Assembly (NCBI RefSeq): GCF_002381345.1 | Contig: NZ_CP020660.1 | Span: 930,001 to 994,000 of the forward strand | Direction: 5' to 3' | DNA: 64,000 nt | DNA from: Candidatus Enterovibrio altilux | Lineage (GTDB): Bacteria > Pseudomonadota > Gammaproteobacteria > Enterobacterales > Vibrionaceae | Shown here: piece by piece, positions 25,305 to 36,189 of the stretch | Numbering within the stretch: the first letter of the stretch is position 1 | Layout: each line of letters starts with the position of its first letter | Position numbers and translations under genes: made by a program | Notes under the pieces: generated by a model | Seen by the model: only the letters and a program-made list of their open reading frames with translations | The model's database searches: none | Told to the model about the DNA's origin: nothing

Positions 25305-27134
25305 TTGAGTATCGCTGCGGTTTGCACGCTTACGGTCATGTTCAGTAAGTAATTTTTTACGAATACGAATGCTTTCTGGTGTTACTTCTACCAATTCATC
25401 GTCATCAATGAATTCCAACGCTTGCTCAAGAGTATATTTAATAGCAGGCGAAAGCGTTTGAGCTTCATCAGTACCAGACGCACGTACATTGGTCAGCTGC
25501 TTACCTTTCAAACAATTTACTGTCAGATCATTAGAACGATTATGGATACCAATAACTTGGCCTTCATATACTTCATCAGCATGTTCAGAGAATAAACGAC
25601 CACGTTCTTGTAAATTAAACAGTGCGTAAGTCAATGCTTTACCTGTTGCATTAGAAATCAGCACGCCATTTTTACGCTGACCAATAATACCAGATTTCAT
25701 TGGCCCATAGTGATCAAACGTATGGTAGATCAGGCCAGAACCTGACGTTAACGTTAAGAACTCTGTTTGGAAACCGATCAAGCCACGTGAAGGCATCATG
25801 AAGTCCATACGTACACGGCCTTTACCATCAGTCGTCATGTTGGTTAGTTCGCCTTTACGCAAACCAATTCTCTCCATCACACCTCCTTGATTTTCTTCCT
25901 CCACATCGATAGTTACAGTTTCAAACGGTTCCATTTTCTGACCGTCTTCTTCTTTGACGATAATTTCAGGGCGAGATACCGCCAGTTCGAAGCCTTCACG
26001 CCGCATGTTTTCAATGAGGATAGATAGGTGAAGTTCACCACGACCTGACACACGGAAACGATCTAGATCACCAGTTTTTTCAACGCGTAATGCAACATTG
26101 TGAACCAATTCTTTTTGCAAACGCTCAAGGATGTTACGTGACGTTACGTACTTACCTTCTTTACCTGCAAATGGAGAAGTATTTACCTGAAAAGTCATTG
26201 TTATGGTTGGTTCATCAACGGACAAAGGAATAAGAGCTTCAACTGCGGTCACATCACATATGGTGTCAGAAATTTTCAACTCACCCAAACCTGTAATTGC
26301 AACGATATCACCCGCGTTTGCTTGATTTATATTATGACGCTCAAGGCCAAAGTAACCAAGAATAGTGCCTATTTTACCATTACGAGTTGTTCCATCAGCG
26401 CTAATAATAATAACTTGTTGGTTAGGTTTAACTAAACCACGAGTTACACGACCAATACCAATTACACCTACGTATGAACTGTAATCCAACTGAGAAATTT
26501 GCATCTGTGTTGAACCATACGCATCAACTACCGGAGCTGTAACGTTGTCAACCACCGCTTGGAACAATGGCTCCATATTGTCACCAATTTCTCCTTCTTT
26601 CAGTGTTGCCCAGCCGTTTAGTGCTGATGCATAAATAACTTGAAAATCTAGCTGCTCATCACTAGCTCCTAGATTATCGAATAGATCAAATACCTGATCA
26701 ATTACCCAATCAGGACGTGCGCCTGAGCGGTCAACTTTATTGATAACAACGATTGGCTTCAGACCATGAGCAAATGCTTTTTTCGTTACAAAACGAGTTT
26801 GTGGCATTGGGCCATCAACAGCATCAACGATTAGCAGAACAGAATCAACCATCGACATAATACGCTCAACTTCACCACCAAAATCAGCATGTCCTGGAGT
26901 ATCTACGATGTTAATGCGATAGTCATTCCAATTAATAGCGGTGTTTTTCGCCAAAATAGTAATACCACGTTCTTTCTCGATGTCGTTCGAGTCCATAACA
27001 CGCTCTTTGTGCACACCACGGGTTTCCAAGGTGCCAGATTGCTGCAGCAGTTTATCAACCAAGGTAGTTTTTCCGTGGTCAACATGCGCAATAATCGCAA
27101 TATTTCTCAATTTAGCTATTTGTAACGTACACAT
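25296..27134 (-). CDS. typA: Ribosome-associated GTPase TypA/BipA
   Basis: This 612-residue translational GTPase related to EF-G helps 50S assembly at low temperature and under stress. The G motifs are intact: [10 protein letters not shown] near residue 16, [14 protein letters not shown] near 75, [12 protein letters not shown] near 130. Domain II, domain III/V-like ([20 protein letters not shown]) and the BipA-specific C-terminal domain ([11 protein letters not shown]-type text, [20 protein letters not shown]) follow. I take ATG 27134 ([20 protein letters not shown]) rather than an in-frame upstream start. It is divergent from glnA, the ancestral order. The last codons (TQLT) overlap an IS630 remnant on the other strand, so the stop codon may come from IS sequence, although length is normal. 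Confidence 0.96.
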   Translation of the reverse strand: MCTLQIAKLRNIAIIAHVDHGKTTLVDKLLQQSGTLETRGVHKERVMDSNDIEKERGITILAKNTAINWNDYRINIVDTPGHADFGGEVERIMSMVDSVLLIVDAVDGPMPQTRFVTKKAFAHGLKPIVVINKVDRSGARPDWVIDQVFDLFDNLGASDEQLDFQVIYASALNGWATLKEGEIGDNMEPLFQAVVDNVTAPVVDAYGSTQMQISQLDYSSYVGVIGIGRVTRGLVKPNQQVIIISADGTTRNGKIGTILGYFGLERHNINQANAGDIVAITGLGELKISDTICDVTAVEALIPLSVDEPTITMTFQVNTSPFAGKEGKYVTSRNILERLQKELVHNVALRVEKTGDLDRFRVSGRGELHLSILIENMRREGFELAVSRPEIIVKEEDGQKMEPFETVTIDVEEENQGGVMERIGLRKGELTNMTTDGKGRVRMDFMMPSRGLIGFQTEFLTLTSGSGLIYHTFDHYGPMKSGIIGQRKNGVLISNATGKALTYALFNLQERGRLFSEHADEVYEGQVIGIHNRSNDLTVNCLKGKQLTNVRASGTDEAQTLSPAIKYTLEQALEFIDDDELVEVTPESIRIRKKLLTEHDRKRANRSDTQLT

Positions 27135-27503
27135 GGGTTTTCTTTCACTCACAAAAGATGTGCCGCCAAAGCCCAATAGCTATATTGCTAAAAGAATTCA
27201 TCGCCACTTGATTAAAAAAACGACCGTAATTTAACAGATTTTTATTCAAAACACTTCAACAATGTGACCTGTAACTAATTTATACTCATTACAGCTTAGC
27301 GATGGCACAATTTCACTCCCTTCAAGATAGCCACTTTTTCTATCTTTACACTGATCACGACTGGCTCGGTACTAAATAGCACCATGCTTTAGCTTTACGA
27401 GCAAGATCACAGCTTCAGCATCACTCTATTGTTTGCCTCGAACATTGATTGACAACATGACGCAACCGCTGCTGAATGACAGAATTAGATACGCCATTTT
27501 TAT

Positions 27504-27520
27504 CACATCAACTTGGTGTG
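27504..27520. promoter_or_regulatory. Decayed NtrC-like site upstream of glnA
   Basis: CACATCAACTTGGTGTG resembles the enterobacterial glnA NtrC site TGCACCAACATGGTGCT, with most differences being C-to-T or G-to-A. It is centred about 115 bp before the presumed glnA start point, close to where NtrC sites lie in E. coli. The remaining typA-glnA gap holds no gene. Confidence 0.4.
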
Positions 27521-27603
27521 AATACGGACCAATATTATTCAATAATAACCATTATTTTGTGGTTTATTTAACATAAAATTTAATATTACTAAAAATTTTT
27601 AAT

Positions 27604-27618
27604 TTGACATACTTTGCA
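27604..27618 (+). promoter_or_regulatory. Candidate degenerate sigma54 (-24/-12) element of glnA
   Basis: TTGACATACTTTGCA resembles the sigma54 consensus TTGGCACNNNNTTGCA, but GG is GA and the spacing is two bases short. It sits about 92-106 bp before ATG, the position of glnAp2 in relatives. The TTGACA could instead serve as a sigma70 -35 box. Confidence 0.35.
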
Positions 27619-27709
27619 TTTATTTAATAGCAGGCAGAATTAATCTTTGTCTGAATGAAGTGTATAGTTTAGCCAATTTATAAAATAATAACACCGGAGA
27701 TTTAATCAC

Positions 27710-29119
27710 ATGTCAGTAGAAAATGTACTTGCCTTAATTCAAGAGCACGAAGTAAAGTTTATTGATCTACGTTTTACCGATACCAAAGGTAAAGAACAGC
27801 ATATTTCAATCTCAGCACATCAAGTTGACTCTGATTTCTTTGAAGACGGAAAAATGTTTGATGGTTCATCTGTAGCAGGCTGGAAAGGCATTAACGAATC
27901 CGATATGGTCATGATGCCTGACACATCGACTGCTATACTGGACCCGTTTACTGAAGTCATTACATTGAATCTTCGTTGTGACATTCTTGAGCCCGCAACT
28001 ATGCAAGGCTATGATCGTGACCCACGTTCAATAGCGAAACGCGCTGAAGACTATATGCGTTCTACTGGGATTGCAGACACTATACTTGTTGGTCCAGAGC
28101 CAGAGTTCTTCCTATTTGATGACGTTAAATTTTCAACAAGTATGTCAGGTTCTTTCTATCAAATTGATGATGTAGAAGCGAGCTGGAATAGCAGTTCTAC
28201 TTTCGAAGGCGGTAATAAAGGTCACCGTCCTAGTGTTAAAGGTGGGTACTTCCCAGTAGCACCAGTTGACTCATCACAAGACATCCGATCGGCAATGAGT
28301 TTAATCATGGAAAAAATGGGGTTAGTTGTTGAAGCTCACCACCATGAAGTAGCAACTGCTGGTCAAAACGAAATTGCAACGCGTTGCAACACCCTAACGT
28401 CAAAAGCAGATGAAATACAAATCTACAAGTACGTTGTTCATAATGTAGCGCACGCATTCGGTAAAACAGCAACTTTTATGCCTAAGCCATTAGTTGGCGA
28501 TAATGGATCTGGTATGCATGTTCATCAATCACTATCAAAAAATAATCAAAACCTCTTTGCTGGCAATAAGTATGGTGGCCTCTCAGAAATAGCCATCTGC
28601 TACATTGGGGGGATCATCAAACACGCACGTGCGATTAATGCATTTGCTAATCCGTCAACGAACTCATACAAGCGTCTTGTCCCAGGTTTCGAAGCGCCAG
28701 TTATGCTTGCATATTCTGCACGTAACCGCTCTGCTGCTATCCGTATCCCTGTGGTCCCAAATTCTAAAGCATGTCGCATAGAGGCACGATTCCCCGATCC
28801 AGCAGCAAACCCATACTTAGCATTTGCATCGTTGCTCATGGCTGGCCTTGATGGTATTAAGAATAAAATTCACCCTGGCGATGCAATGGACAAAGATTTA
28901 TATGATCTTCCCGCAGAAGAAGCAGCAGAAATTCCAAAAGTTGCTGAATCACTAGAAATGGCATTAAAAGCACTTAACGAAGATCGTGAATTCCTAACTT
29001 CAGGCGGCGTATTCTCCGACAATTTCATCACTTCTTATATTGCATTGAAATTGCAGGATGTTAAGAAAATAAACATGACCACACACCCACTAGAATTTGA
29101 ACTTTACTACTCTGTCTAA
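27710..29119 (+). CDS. glnA: Glutamine synthetase type I GlnA
   Basis: This 469-residue protein has exactly the E. coli length. It makes glutamine from glutamate, ammonia and ATP as a dodecamer. The N-terminal beta-grasp domain holds [14 protein letters not shown]. The catalytic barrel shows EPEFFLFD near residue 130, [13 protein letters not shown] near 210, [10 protein letters not shown] near 265, and [10 protein letters not shown] near 340. The adenylylation tyrosine is present at residue 398 in [10 protein letters not shown], so control by GlnE is possible. GGAG lies about 11 bases before ATG. A clear rho-independent terminator follows. glnL-glnG (ntrBC), often next downstream, are absent here, replaced by an IS relic. 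Confidence 0.98.
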   Translation: MSVENVLALIQEHEVKFIDLRFTDTKGKEQHISISAHQVDSDFFEDGKMFDGSSVAGWKGINESDMVMMPDTSTAILDPFTEVITLNLRCDILEPATMQGYDRDPRSIAKRAEDYMRSTGIADTILVGPEPEFFLFDDVKFSTSMSGSFYQIDDVEASWNSSSTFEGGNKGHRPSVKGGYFPVAPVDSSQDIRSAMSLIMEKMGLVVEAHHHEVATAGQNEIATRCNTLTSKADEIQIYKYVVHNVAHAFGKTATFMPKPLVGDNGSGMHVHQSLSKNNQNLFAGNKYGGLSEIAICYIGGIIKHARAINAFANPSTNSYKRLVPGFEAPVMLAYSARNRSAAIRIPVVPNSKACRIEARFPDPAANPYLAFASLLMAGLDGIKNKIHPGDAMDKDLYDLPAEEAAEIPKVAESLEMALKALNEDREFLTSGGVFSDNFITSYIALKLQDVKKINMTTHPLEFELYYSV

Positions 29120-29145
29120 TCCATTCAATTTCATATCAATTTACA

Positions 29146-29172
29146 GGGCTCGCTTTACGTACGAGCCCTTTT
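29146..29172 (+). terminator. Rho-independent terminator of glnA
   Basis: Stem GGGCTCG / CGAGCCC with a 9-nt loop is followed by TTTTCT, starting 27 bp after the glnA stop codon. Confidence 0.85.
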
Positions 29173-29224
29173 CTATTGTTATAAATAAGCATGCGTATAA
29201 AATATATATTTTATACTTCAAGAC

Positions 29225-30256
29225 GGATCGGTTGCCTCATTCGAGTTCAAATAGTAAATACCAACATAATTCACGGTTAAACAATAGCTTGCGTTTTAGG
29301 CATACCTAGTCCTATCAACTGATTTAATGCCTTTACTATGGAGTAGGTTTCTCTATCCTAAACATTGTCATCCCTTAGGCTCAATGTCTCCCCAGGAAAG
29401 TTTTTGATTCAAAACATTGTCGTCTCTGATAGTGAACGTTTATACTAACCATATTTTATTTTTTAATACTGATTTAAGCTGTATAACTGCTGGTAACTAA
29501 CTGCTAAATTACGCAGATAACCTAGATCTAAAAGTTACTTTTTTTCTCCGTGGGATAAGTGAAACCGCTCGTTTAATACGAATGGTGTCGTAAGCACCCT
29601 CACCTAATATTTCATTAATTCTTTGAAGAACCTGTTTTACCAAGTTAGACAGCACTTCATCGCTAATCATATTTGATGCACTTAATTCAGCAAAAATGAT
29701 TTCATACGTATTTATATCTACCGCTAAATATAACTGACGTCAGACTCACCATTTTTCATCAGTGAAATGCTTTTTTTTACTTACCATTTATCTTTACCAT
29801 AAATTTTTAATTCTGTAAAACCAATGCTTAAGTACGACGTAGTCCATTTATTCTTCGCCTGAAACGTGACGTTAACCGTTTGGGGTCGTCTGTTAATGCA
29901 TGAATGATGAGGACATAACAACGGCAGTTAAACAAGCTTGAAAACAGAATTAATGAATCCCTACAGACCTCTCAATGGCATTAAAAATACATGTTTAATC
30001 ATGAGAGCCGTCGTAATGGCTCAATCACTAAATCAATGAGCTCTACCATGATTACTCTATTTAGTTTAATTCCATAGCTACATGGCTTCTTCATCAATCC
30101 AAAATGCTAGTGAGCCATTATGGATTCAAGCTTGATGATACTACTTCCAGTTGGTTGCTTTATAGCTAAGCTTCTCTCTAAGTTTGATAATTTAGTGAAG
30201 ATGGCTGTTTAAGATGTAGATTAATCATTAGGTGCACTGACTTAGGAGACAAAACC
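29225..30256 (-). mobile_element. Full-length decayed IS903-group copy
   Basis: Both termini are recognisable (GGATCGGTTGCCTCATTCGAG and its counterpart ACTTAGGAGACAAAACC), giving 1032 bp, near the 1057 bp of IS903. All transposase segments occur in order but with many stops and shifts. Flanking 9-mers CTTCAAGAC and GTCCAGGGC agree at five positions, with three transitions and one transversion, a possible decayed 9-bp target duplication. It lies 174 bp before nnr. Confidence 0.85.
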
Positions 30257-30430
30257 GTCCAGGGCTGTCATTGTGCTGTATGTTGACTAGGATCAACATT
30301 AGTAATACTAATGTGCTACAGATGTAGTTCATGTTCTTAAAGCCTGATAGTTTAAGAAAGTTAGCATTAATCAATGATGAAGATTAAAAATTAAGTATAA
30401 GATTCAAGTATTAAATTGGGATAGCTGCAG

Positions 30431-31972
30431 ATGATGTCAAATTTACCACCTATGCTTTACCGATCGGCTCAAGTAAGGGACGGGGAACGCAAGATCATAG
30501 AGGAGCTTGGTGTCAGTATGCACATTTTGATGGAGCGTGCTGGTTTTGTTGCATATCAATTGTTGCGGAAACGTTGGCCTGAAGCAACTTGCATTCTTGT
30601 TTGTTGTGGTGGCGGTAATAACGGTGGTGATGGCTATGTTATTGCGAAATTAGCAAAAAAAAATGGCTTGCGTGTTCAACTCTACTCCGTGGTTGATCTA
30701 TGTTTATTACGTGGCGATGTACTAGCGGCCAAAATGGCATTTGAACAGGCCGGCGGACATGTGGATAGCATGCTTAATATTAATGATCCTCCTGATGTTG
30801 TTGTCGATGCGATCTTTGGCACCGGGTTAAATCGTTCAATCAAAGGTAGCTTTGAAAAGACCATTAATGTGGTGAATGCACTGAATGTGCCGTGTTTATC
30901 AATCGACGTACCTTCAGGATTATGCGCTGATACAGGAAATGTATTTGGTAATGCTATTGTTGCTGATGTGACTATCTGTTTTGTTGCATTGAAACAGGGA
31001 CTTTTCACTGGAAAAGCTGCAGATTACACAGGAGATATTATCTTTAATGGATTAGGAATCAATGATGTTTTTACATTTAAAACTTCTGCTTCCGCCACAT
31101 TACTACAAAGTAGTCAGGCGAAATTTCTTAATCCTATTCAGTCACGTTCTTCTAATAAAGGCGCTATGGGACGATTGCTTTGTATTGGTGGGCAAAAAGG
31201 CATGGGTGGTGCCATTTTGTTGTGTGGACAAGCAGCACTGAGAAGTGGTGCAGGATTAGTATCTTTATTAACATCAGAGTCAAATTTGATCGGCATACTC
31301 GTACGCCAACCTGAATTAATGACGTGTTTTTGGAAGCGCAGTCAGGGAACTGAAGCACTTGAACGCATGCTCATGTGGGCTGATACCATTGCTCTTGGTC
31401 CAGGTTTAGGCCGTTCGTGTTGGGCCCGTCAGTTATTTAATAGTGCTCTAGCTACGAAGCTACCCATGGTATTAGATGCAGATGCGTTGCACTTTTTAGC
31501 GAAATATCCACATCGATATGAAAATTGGGTGTTAACACCGCACCCAGGTGAGGCAGCAAAACTCTTGAATGTGTGTGTGCATACGATTGAACAAGATAGA
31601 TTTACTGCTATCAAAGAGTTACAAAATCGATATGGTGGTGTCGTTGTGCTTAAAGGTGCAGGCACAATTGTTTACGATGGTAATATTTTTACTGTTATTA
31701 GAGCTGGTAATCTAGGAATGGCATCTGGAGGAATGGGTGATGTATTAGCTGGCGTGATTGCAGCCCTCATTTTTCAAACAAAACACATTGCACATGCAGC
31801 AATTTTTGGTACTTTTCTGCACAGTCATGCAGCAGATATTGTCGTTGAACAGTCTGGTGTTCGTGGCCTAATTGCTAGTGACCTACTTCCTGTGTTGGGA
31901 AAAAATATCGAACAAATGTCGAACTGTGAAAAAATAACTCCCAAACAAAAGAGTAGTGAGAAACATGGCTAA
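30431..31972 (+). CDS. nnr: Bifunctional NAD(P)H-hydrate repair enzyme Nnr
   Basis: This 513-residue protein combines the YjeF N-terminal epimerase (about 1-215; GGGNNGGDGYVIAKLAKK near residue 60, DAIFGTGL, DVPSGL) with the C-terminal ADP/ATP-dependent NAD(P)HX dehydratase of ribokinase-like fold (about 230-495; GALGRLL-type GAMGRLLCIGG, LTPHPGEAAKLL, ASGGMGDVLAGVIAAL). It repairs hydrated NADH and NADPH. Two adjacent ATGs (30431, 30434) are possible starts. It opens the conserved nnr-tsaE-amiB-mutL-miaA-hfq-hfl cluster. queG, often found upstream and divergent, is missing, with an IS relic ending 174 bp upstream. It overlaps tsaE by 8 bp. Confidence 0.95.
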   Translation: MMSNLPPMLYRSAQVRDGERKIIEELGVSMHILMERAGFVAYQLLRKRWPEATCILVCCGGGNNGGDGYVIAKLAKKNGLRVQLYSVVDLCLLRGDVLAAKMAFEQAGGHVDSMLNINDPPDVVVDAIFGTGLNRSIKGSFEKTINVVNALNVPCLSIDVPSGLCADTGNVFGNAIVADVTICFVALKQGLFTGKAADYTGDIIFNGLGINDVFTFKTSASATLLQSSQAKFLNPIQSRSSNKGAMGRLLCIGGQKGMGGAILLCGQAALRSGAGLVSLLTSESNLIGILVRQPELMTCFWKRSQGTEALERMLMWADTIALGPGLGRSCWARQLFNSALATKLPMVLDADALHFLAKYPHRYENWVLTPHPGEAAKLLNVCVHTIEQDRFTAIKELQNRYGGVVVLKGAGTIVYDGNIFTVIRAGNLGMASGGMGDVLAGVIAALIFQTKHIAHAAIFGTFLHSHAADIVVEQSGVRGLIASDLLPVLGKNIEQMSNCEKITPKQKSSEKHG

Positions 31973-32432
31973 TATTTTTAACACTAAGCTTTCCAATGAG
32001 CAGGCAACTGTAGCTTTCGGCGCCGCAATTGCAGCATCATGCTTCGCGCGCACAACTCTGTACCTTCACGGTGATCTTGGTGCTGGTAAAACCACGTTTT
32101 CAAGAGGCTTTATTCAATTTTTCGGTCATTCCGGTCAAGTAAAGAGCCCTACATATACTTTGGTTGAGTCTTATCAATTGTTTGCATGGCAAATTTATCA
32201 TTTTGATTTGTATAGGCTTGATAATCCTGAAGAACTTGAATTCATAGGAATTAGAGACTACTTTACACCAGATGCATTATGTTTAGTTGAATGGCCGGAA
32301 AAAGGCAAGGATTTACTCCCAGAACCAGATCTAAATATTACATTAAAGTACGACGGCAAACAGCGAGCGGTGCAAGTTAAAACCAAGACTCATGCTGGTT
32401 ATGAGTTGATTGAAAGACTCAAGTGGAATTAG
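31965..32432 (+). CDS. tsaE: tRNA t6A synthesis ATPase TsaE
   Basis: This 155-residue P-loop protein matches TsaE/YjeE (E. coli 153). It works with TsaB, TsaC and TsaD to make N6-threonylcarbamoyladenosine at tRNA position 37. The Walker A is GDLGAGKTTFSRGF near residue 35. Family motifs VKSPTYTLVESYQ, HFDLYRLDNPEELEFIGIRDY and LVEWPEKG follow. I chose ATG 31965 (MANIFNTKLS); a GTG nine bases upstream is also possible. The start overlaps the nnr stop region, indicating translational coupling, and amiB begins four bases after its stop. Confidence 0.95.
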   Translation: MANIFNTKLSNEQATVAFGAAIAASCFARTTLYLHGDLGAGKTTFSRGFIQFFGHSGQVKSPTYTLVESYQLFAWQIYHFDLYRLDNPEELEFIGIRDYFTPDALCLVEWPEKGKDLLPEPDLNITLKYDGKQRAVQVKTKTHAGYELIERLKWN

Positions 32433-32436
32433 CAAT

Positions 32437-34155
32437 ATGCATTGGCTAGGAATGCTGATAGGACTATTGTGTTGGCTGGGCATAACCCCCACTACATGGG
32501 CCAATGCGCTTGAAAATATTCGTGTTTGGCCTGCACCTGATGAAACTCGGATAGTTATTGATATGACAAACCAGCCAAAATTTTCCTATTTCACACTTAC
32601 CAAACCTAATCGTCTTATTATTGATCTTAAAGACACAGCGTCAAAAATTAAATTACCCATGGAGGTTCAAAATAGCGCAATATTGAATCGCGTCCGCAAG
32701 AGTAATCCTCCCATTCAAAGTACATTACGTTTAGTCTTTGAATTAAAAGAGCAAATCCAACCTCGTGCCTTTATGTTAAAACCTGCTGGAGCATATGGAT
32801 ATAGGCTTGTGTTTGATTTACCAAATAAATTACTTGAAAATATTATAAAGCGAAATAAACCTAAAATAATCAAAGCACAAATTGCACTGCCATTTGGTAC
32901 TGACGATATACTTATTGCTATTGATCCTGGCCACGGTGGTAATGATCCAGGCGCAGTGGGACCTCGTCATACATACGAAAAATACGTGACTTTATCCATT
33001 TCGCGTCTCTTGGCGAATAAGATTAATGCGGTTCCTGGTATGAAAGCGGTAATGACGAGAAATGGTGATTACTTCCTTGATTTACATAAACGTTCTGAAA
33101 TTGCACGAAAGCATGGAGCACATCTGCTTATTTCTGTACATGCAGACGGTTTCCACAAACCTCAGCCTCGAGGTGCATCAGTATGGGTGTTGTCTCGTCG
33201 TCGCGCAAACAGTGAAATTGGTCGCTGGCTTGAAAAGCACGAAGAACAATCAAACTTATTAGGCGGCGGCGCATTGTTAGATAACACTTCCGATGAGTAT
33301 TTAAGTCGAGCAGTACTGAATCTACAATTCAGTAACTCGCAAAAAGTAGGGCATGATGTAGCCGTTCAGATATTGAAGGAAATGGGGCATGTAACCAAGC
33401 TTCATAAGTCAAGTCCTGGGCATGCAAGTCTCGCGGTATTGAAATCACCAGATATTCCTTCCTTACTGGTGGAGGCAGGTTTTATCACTAACCCACAAGA
33501 AGAAACGCTATTAATGCATTTAAATCACCAACAAAAAATTGCAAATGCAGTCTTTAACGGTGTGTTGACGTATTTCGAGGATTTTCCACCTGTCGGCACT
33601 TTGATGGCAGTCAGTAAAAACTGGATTAAACACAAAGTTGCGTCTGGGCAGTCATTGTTCGTGATTGCAAAAAAATATAATAGTTCGATATCAATAATTA
33701 AGACGGCAAATGGACTAAAATCTAATTTACTTAACCTCGGTCAAATATTGATGGTGCCTGACATCAATGTGCGTACACCGGCATCAACGTTATCATCCGA
33801 AACATTCTCAAAAAAGAAACCCAAATTTATTTTTTCTGCTCCATCGAAAATGTTGATGCTTGTGCATAAAGTGACGAGAGGAGAATACCTTGGTAAGATA
33901 GCCGCCAATTATTGTGTGACTGTATCCAGTATTAGAAGTGTCAACAGACTCCGAACAGATGAGCTCACTATTGGGCAAAAATTACAAATTGTTAGAAGAC
34001 GACACAAAGGTACAAATCACCAAGTGAAACGTGGCGAATATTTAGGTAAAATTGCTAGTAATTATGGCGTGACAGTTAAGAGCATCCGTAAAATAAATAG
34101 CTTGTGTTCAGATAAATTGGTAATTGGTCAAAAATTAATAATTCCTGAGAGTTAA
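32437..34155 (+). CDS. amiB: N-acetylmuramoyl-L-alanine amidase AmiB with three LysM repeats
   Basis: This 572-residue periplasmic amidase cleaves septal peptidoglycan during daughter-cell separation. A signal peptide (MHWLGMLIGLLCWLGI, cleavage after WANA) precedes an AMIN domain (about 20-130). The zinc amidase_3 domain spans about 155-380, with ligands in IDPGHGGND, TYEKYVTL and ISVHAD, and the catalytic glutamate in LVEAGFITN. Three LysM repeats follow (about 393, 474 and 529 onwards), each with a G-Q-S/E-L pattern. The start is ATG 32437, with AGTGGA upstream. LysM tails are usual for Vibrio AmiB and absent in E. coli. EnvC/NlpD-type activators are not in this window. Confidence 0.95.
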   Translation: MHWLGMLIGLLCWLGITPTTWANALENIRVWPAPDETRIVIDMTNQPKFSYFTLTKPNRLIIDLKDTASKIKLPMEVQNSAILNRVRKSNPPIQSTLRLVFELKEQIQPRAFMLKPAGAYGYRLVFDLPNKLLENIIKRNKPKIIKAQIALPFGTDDILIAIDPGHGGNDPGAVGPRHTYEKYVTLSISRLLANKINAVPGMKAVMTRNGDYFLDLHKRSEIARKHGAHLLISVHADGFHKPQPRGASVWVLSRRRANSEIGRWLEKHEEQSNLLGGGALLDNTSDEYLSRAVLNLQFSNSQKVGHDVAVQILKEMGHVTKLHKSSPGHASLAVLKSPDIPSLLVEAGFITNPQEETLLMHLNHQQKIANAVFNGVLTYFEDFPPVGTLMAVSKNWIKHKVASGQSLFVIAKKYNSSISIIKTANGLKSNLLNLGQILMVPDINVRTPASTLSSETFSKKKPKFIFSAPSKMLMLVHKVTRGEYLGKIAANYCVTVSSIRSVNRLRTDELTIGQKLQIVRRRHKGTNHQVKRGEYLGKIASNYGVTVKSIRKINSLCSDKLVIGQKLIIPES

Positions 34156-34158
34156 GCC

Positions 34159-36189
34159 ATGGCAATCCAGATACTACCAATACGGCTAGCAAACCAGATT
34201 GCTGCAGGTGAGATGGTTGAACGACCAGTTTCTGTCGTCAAAGAATTGGTCGAAAACAGTATAGACGCTGGTGCAACGCGCATTGATGTTGATATTGAAA
34301 ATGGTGGCAGCAAACTAATTCGCATTCGCGATAATGGTTGCGGCATAAAACAAGATGAACTTGAACTGGCACTTAGTCGTCATGCAACCTCTAAGATCAC
34401 TTGTCTTGATGATCTAGAAGCAATCATAAGCCTTGGTTTTCGTGGCGAAGCACTAGCCAGTATCAGCTCAGTGTCTCGTTTAACGTTAATTTCTCGTACC
34501 GAAGAACAAACTACAGCTTGGTCTGTGTATGCAGAGGGGCGTGACATGTCAGTCCGACTTAAACCTGCAGCACACCCCGTTGGTTCAACGGTTGAAGTAG
34601 TTGATTTATTTTTCAATACGCCAGCCCGGCGTCAATTTCTTCGTGCCAATAAAACTGAATTTGGCCATATTAATCAACTACTTAAACGTATTTCATTAAG
34701 TCACTTTGATGTGGCAATTACATTACGCCATAATGGTACGGTGATCAGGCGATACTGTGCGGCATTGAATAATACTCAACGTGAGCGTCGGTTGGCGGCA
34801 GTATGTGGAACTCAATTTATTAAAACAGCTGCGCAAGTTAGTCTGGAGCATAATGGTTTATCTTTGCATGGTTGGATTTGCACGCCAGAAGGTGCGAGAG
34901 CACAAAACGACATACAGCATTGCTTTGTTAACCAGCGTATGATGAAAGACAAACTCATTAATCATGCAATTCGTCAAAGTTATGAAACAATATTAAAGTC
35001 CAATCAATGTGCTGCGTATGTGTTGTATATTAATATTGATCCGCATCAGATAGATGTGAATGTGCATCCGGCTAAGCATGAAATACGTTTCCATCAAGCA
35101 CGTTTAGTGCATGACTTTATCTACCAAGCAGTGTCTGATGCTTTGCAACAAGTAATGGCATCGTATACGCCGCTATCTAATATAGTAGATTCTACGAAAA
35201 TAAATAACACATGTCAGAGCCATGAATTTGCATTTATTGAATATAATTCAAATGTTGCAGTAATAGAAGAAGTCGTATCCGCACCTTTATGCGCCTCAAA
35301 TATTGCCATTTCATCGGGTATGTCATCCAATATCAATGAAAGCTCTGAAATGTCCGATTTAGGACAAGCAGATCGTACTGAATGGTATTCACAACCAGGT
35401 GCAACAATGAGCAGCAGTTATAAGCGCCAATTCAATGCTTTTTCAGTCAGCAGTGGTGGACGATTTCCCATGCTTAAAAAACAGTCTACTTTTTCAGAGT
35501 CTACACAACACATCAATAAAAATTTCACAAAAATACCTCATGCGCCGATGGCGAATGAAAGTACTGCAGTACCAGCCAAAACTTCATTTAAAACTGTACC
35601 TGTTGGTTACGCGGACAATGAACTAGGTAAAGCATTAGCTATTGTTAACTCTTGTTATTTGTTACTTCAGCGCGCTGAAGAGATTGTCTTACTGGATTTA
35701 AATGCTGCAACATATTTGCATGCTTTTGGACAAATGCGTATTGGTATAAACTCACCAGGTCTAAAAGCACAACCTTTATTAATTCCACAGGTAATACCCA
35801 CAACACCTCAAGAGTTTACTTTGTTGTCGGAATATAACCCTTTATTACAACAATTTGGCATTGTTTTGCGTCAAAAATCAGAAAGCCAATTGATGGTGAT
35901 GGCTATGTGTCAGGCACTGTGCACACATAATCTCCAGACGCTTATTCCAGAATTATTGGGCTTCTTATTGCAGCAACTAAACCACCAAACTCCGTTTTTT
36001 ACCTATAATTTAGCTACATGGTTGGCGGAGAAAGTGACACAAAGCAGTGATGACTATGGATTGCCGCAAGCTGTTACATTGATCACCGAACTGGAACATT
36101 ACTGGCAAGGAGAGCTGGCAGAGCATTATCCAAAGTTGTTACGTCCGGTAGATATAGCAACCGCAATAGCAGCCTTCCAGCATGAGTAA
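34159..36189 (+). CDS. mutL: DNA mismatch repair protein MutL
   Basis: This 676-residue GHKL ATPase links MutS to MutH and UvrD in mismatch repair. The ATPase motifs are intact: [12 protein letters not shown] near residue 28 (catalytic Glu in VVKELVE), RDNGCGI near 58, and [10 protein letters not shown] near 92. The transducer domain ends around 330 ([14 protein letters not shown]). A long variable linker rich in serine and asparagine (about 345-490) leads to the C-terminal dimerisation domain. It is longer than E. coli MutL (615), mainly in the linker. Start codon ATG 34159 follows the amiB stop by three bases. It overlaps miaA by 8 bp. The gene is intact despite the heavy local decay. Confidence 0.96.
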   Translation: MAIQILPIRLANQIAAGEMVERPVSVVKELVENSIDAGATRIDVDIENGGSKLIRIRDNGCGIKQDELELALSRHATSKITCLDDLEAIISLGFRGEALASISSVSRLTLISRTEEQTTAWSVYAEGRDMSVRLKPAAHPVGSTVEVVDLFFNTPARRQFLRANKTEFGHINQLLKRISLSHFDVAITLRHNGTVIRRYCAALNNTQRERRLAAVCGTQFIKTAAQVSLEHNGLSLHGWICTPEGARAQNDIQHCFVNQRMMKDKLINHAIRQSYETILKSNQCAAYVLYINIDPHQIDVNVHPAKHEIRFHQARLVHDFIYQAVSDALQQVMASYTPLSNIVDSTKINNTCQSHEFAFIEYNSNVAVIEEVVSAPLCASNIAISSGMSSNINESSEMSDLGQADRTEWYSQPGATMSSSYKRQFNAFSVSSGGRFPMLKKQSTFSESTQHINKNFTKIPHAPMANESTAVPAKTSFKTVPVGYADNELGKALAIVNSCYLLLQRAEEIVLLDLNAATYLHAFGQMRIGINSPGLKAQPLLIPQVIPTTPQEFTLLSEYNPLLQQFGIVLRQKSESQLMVMAMCQALCTHNLQTLIPELLGFLLQQLNHQTPFFTYNLATWLAEKVTQSSDDYGLPQAVTLITELEHYWQGELAEHYPKLLRPVDIATAIAAFQHE

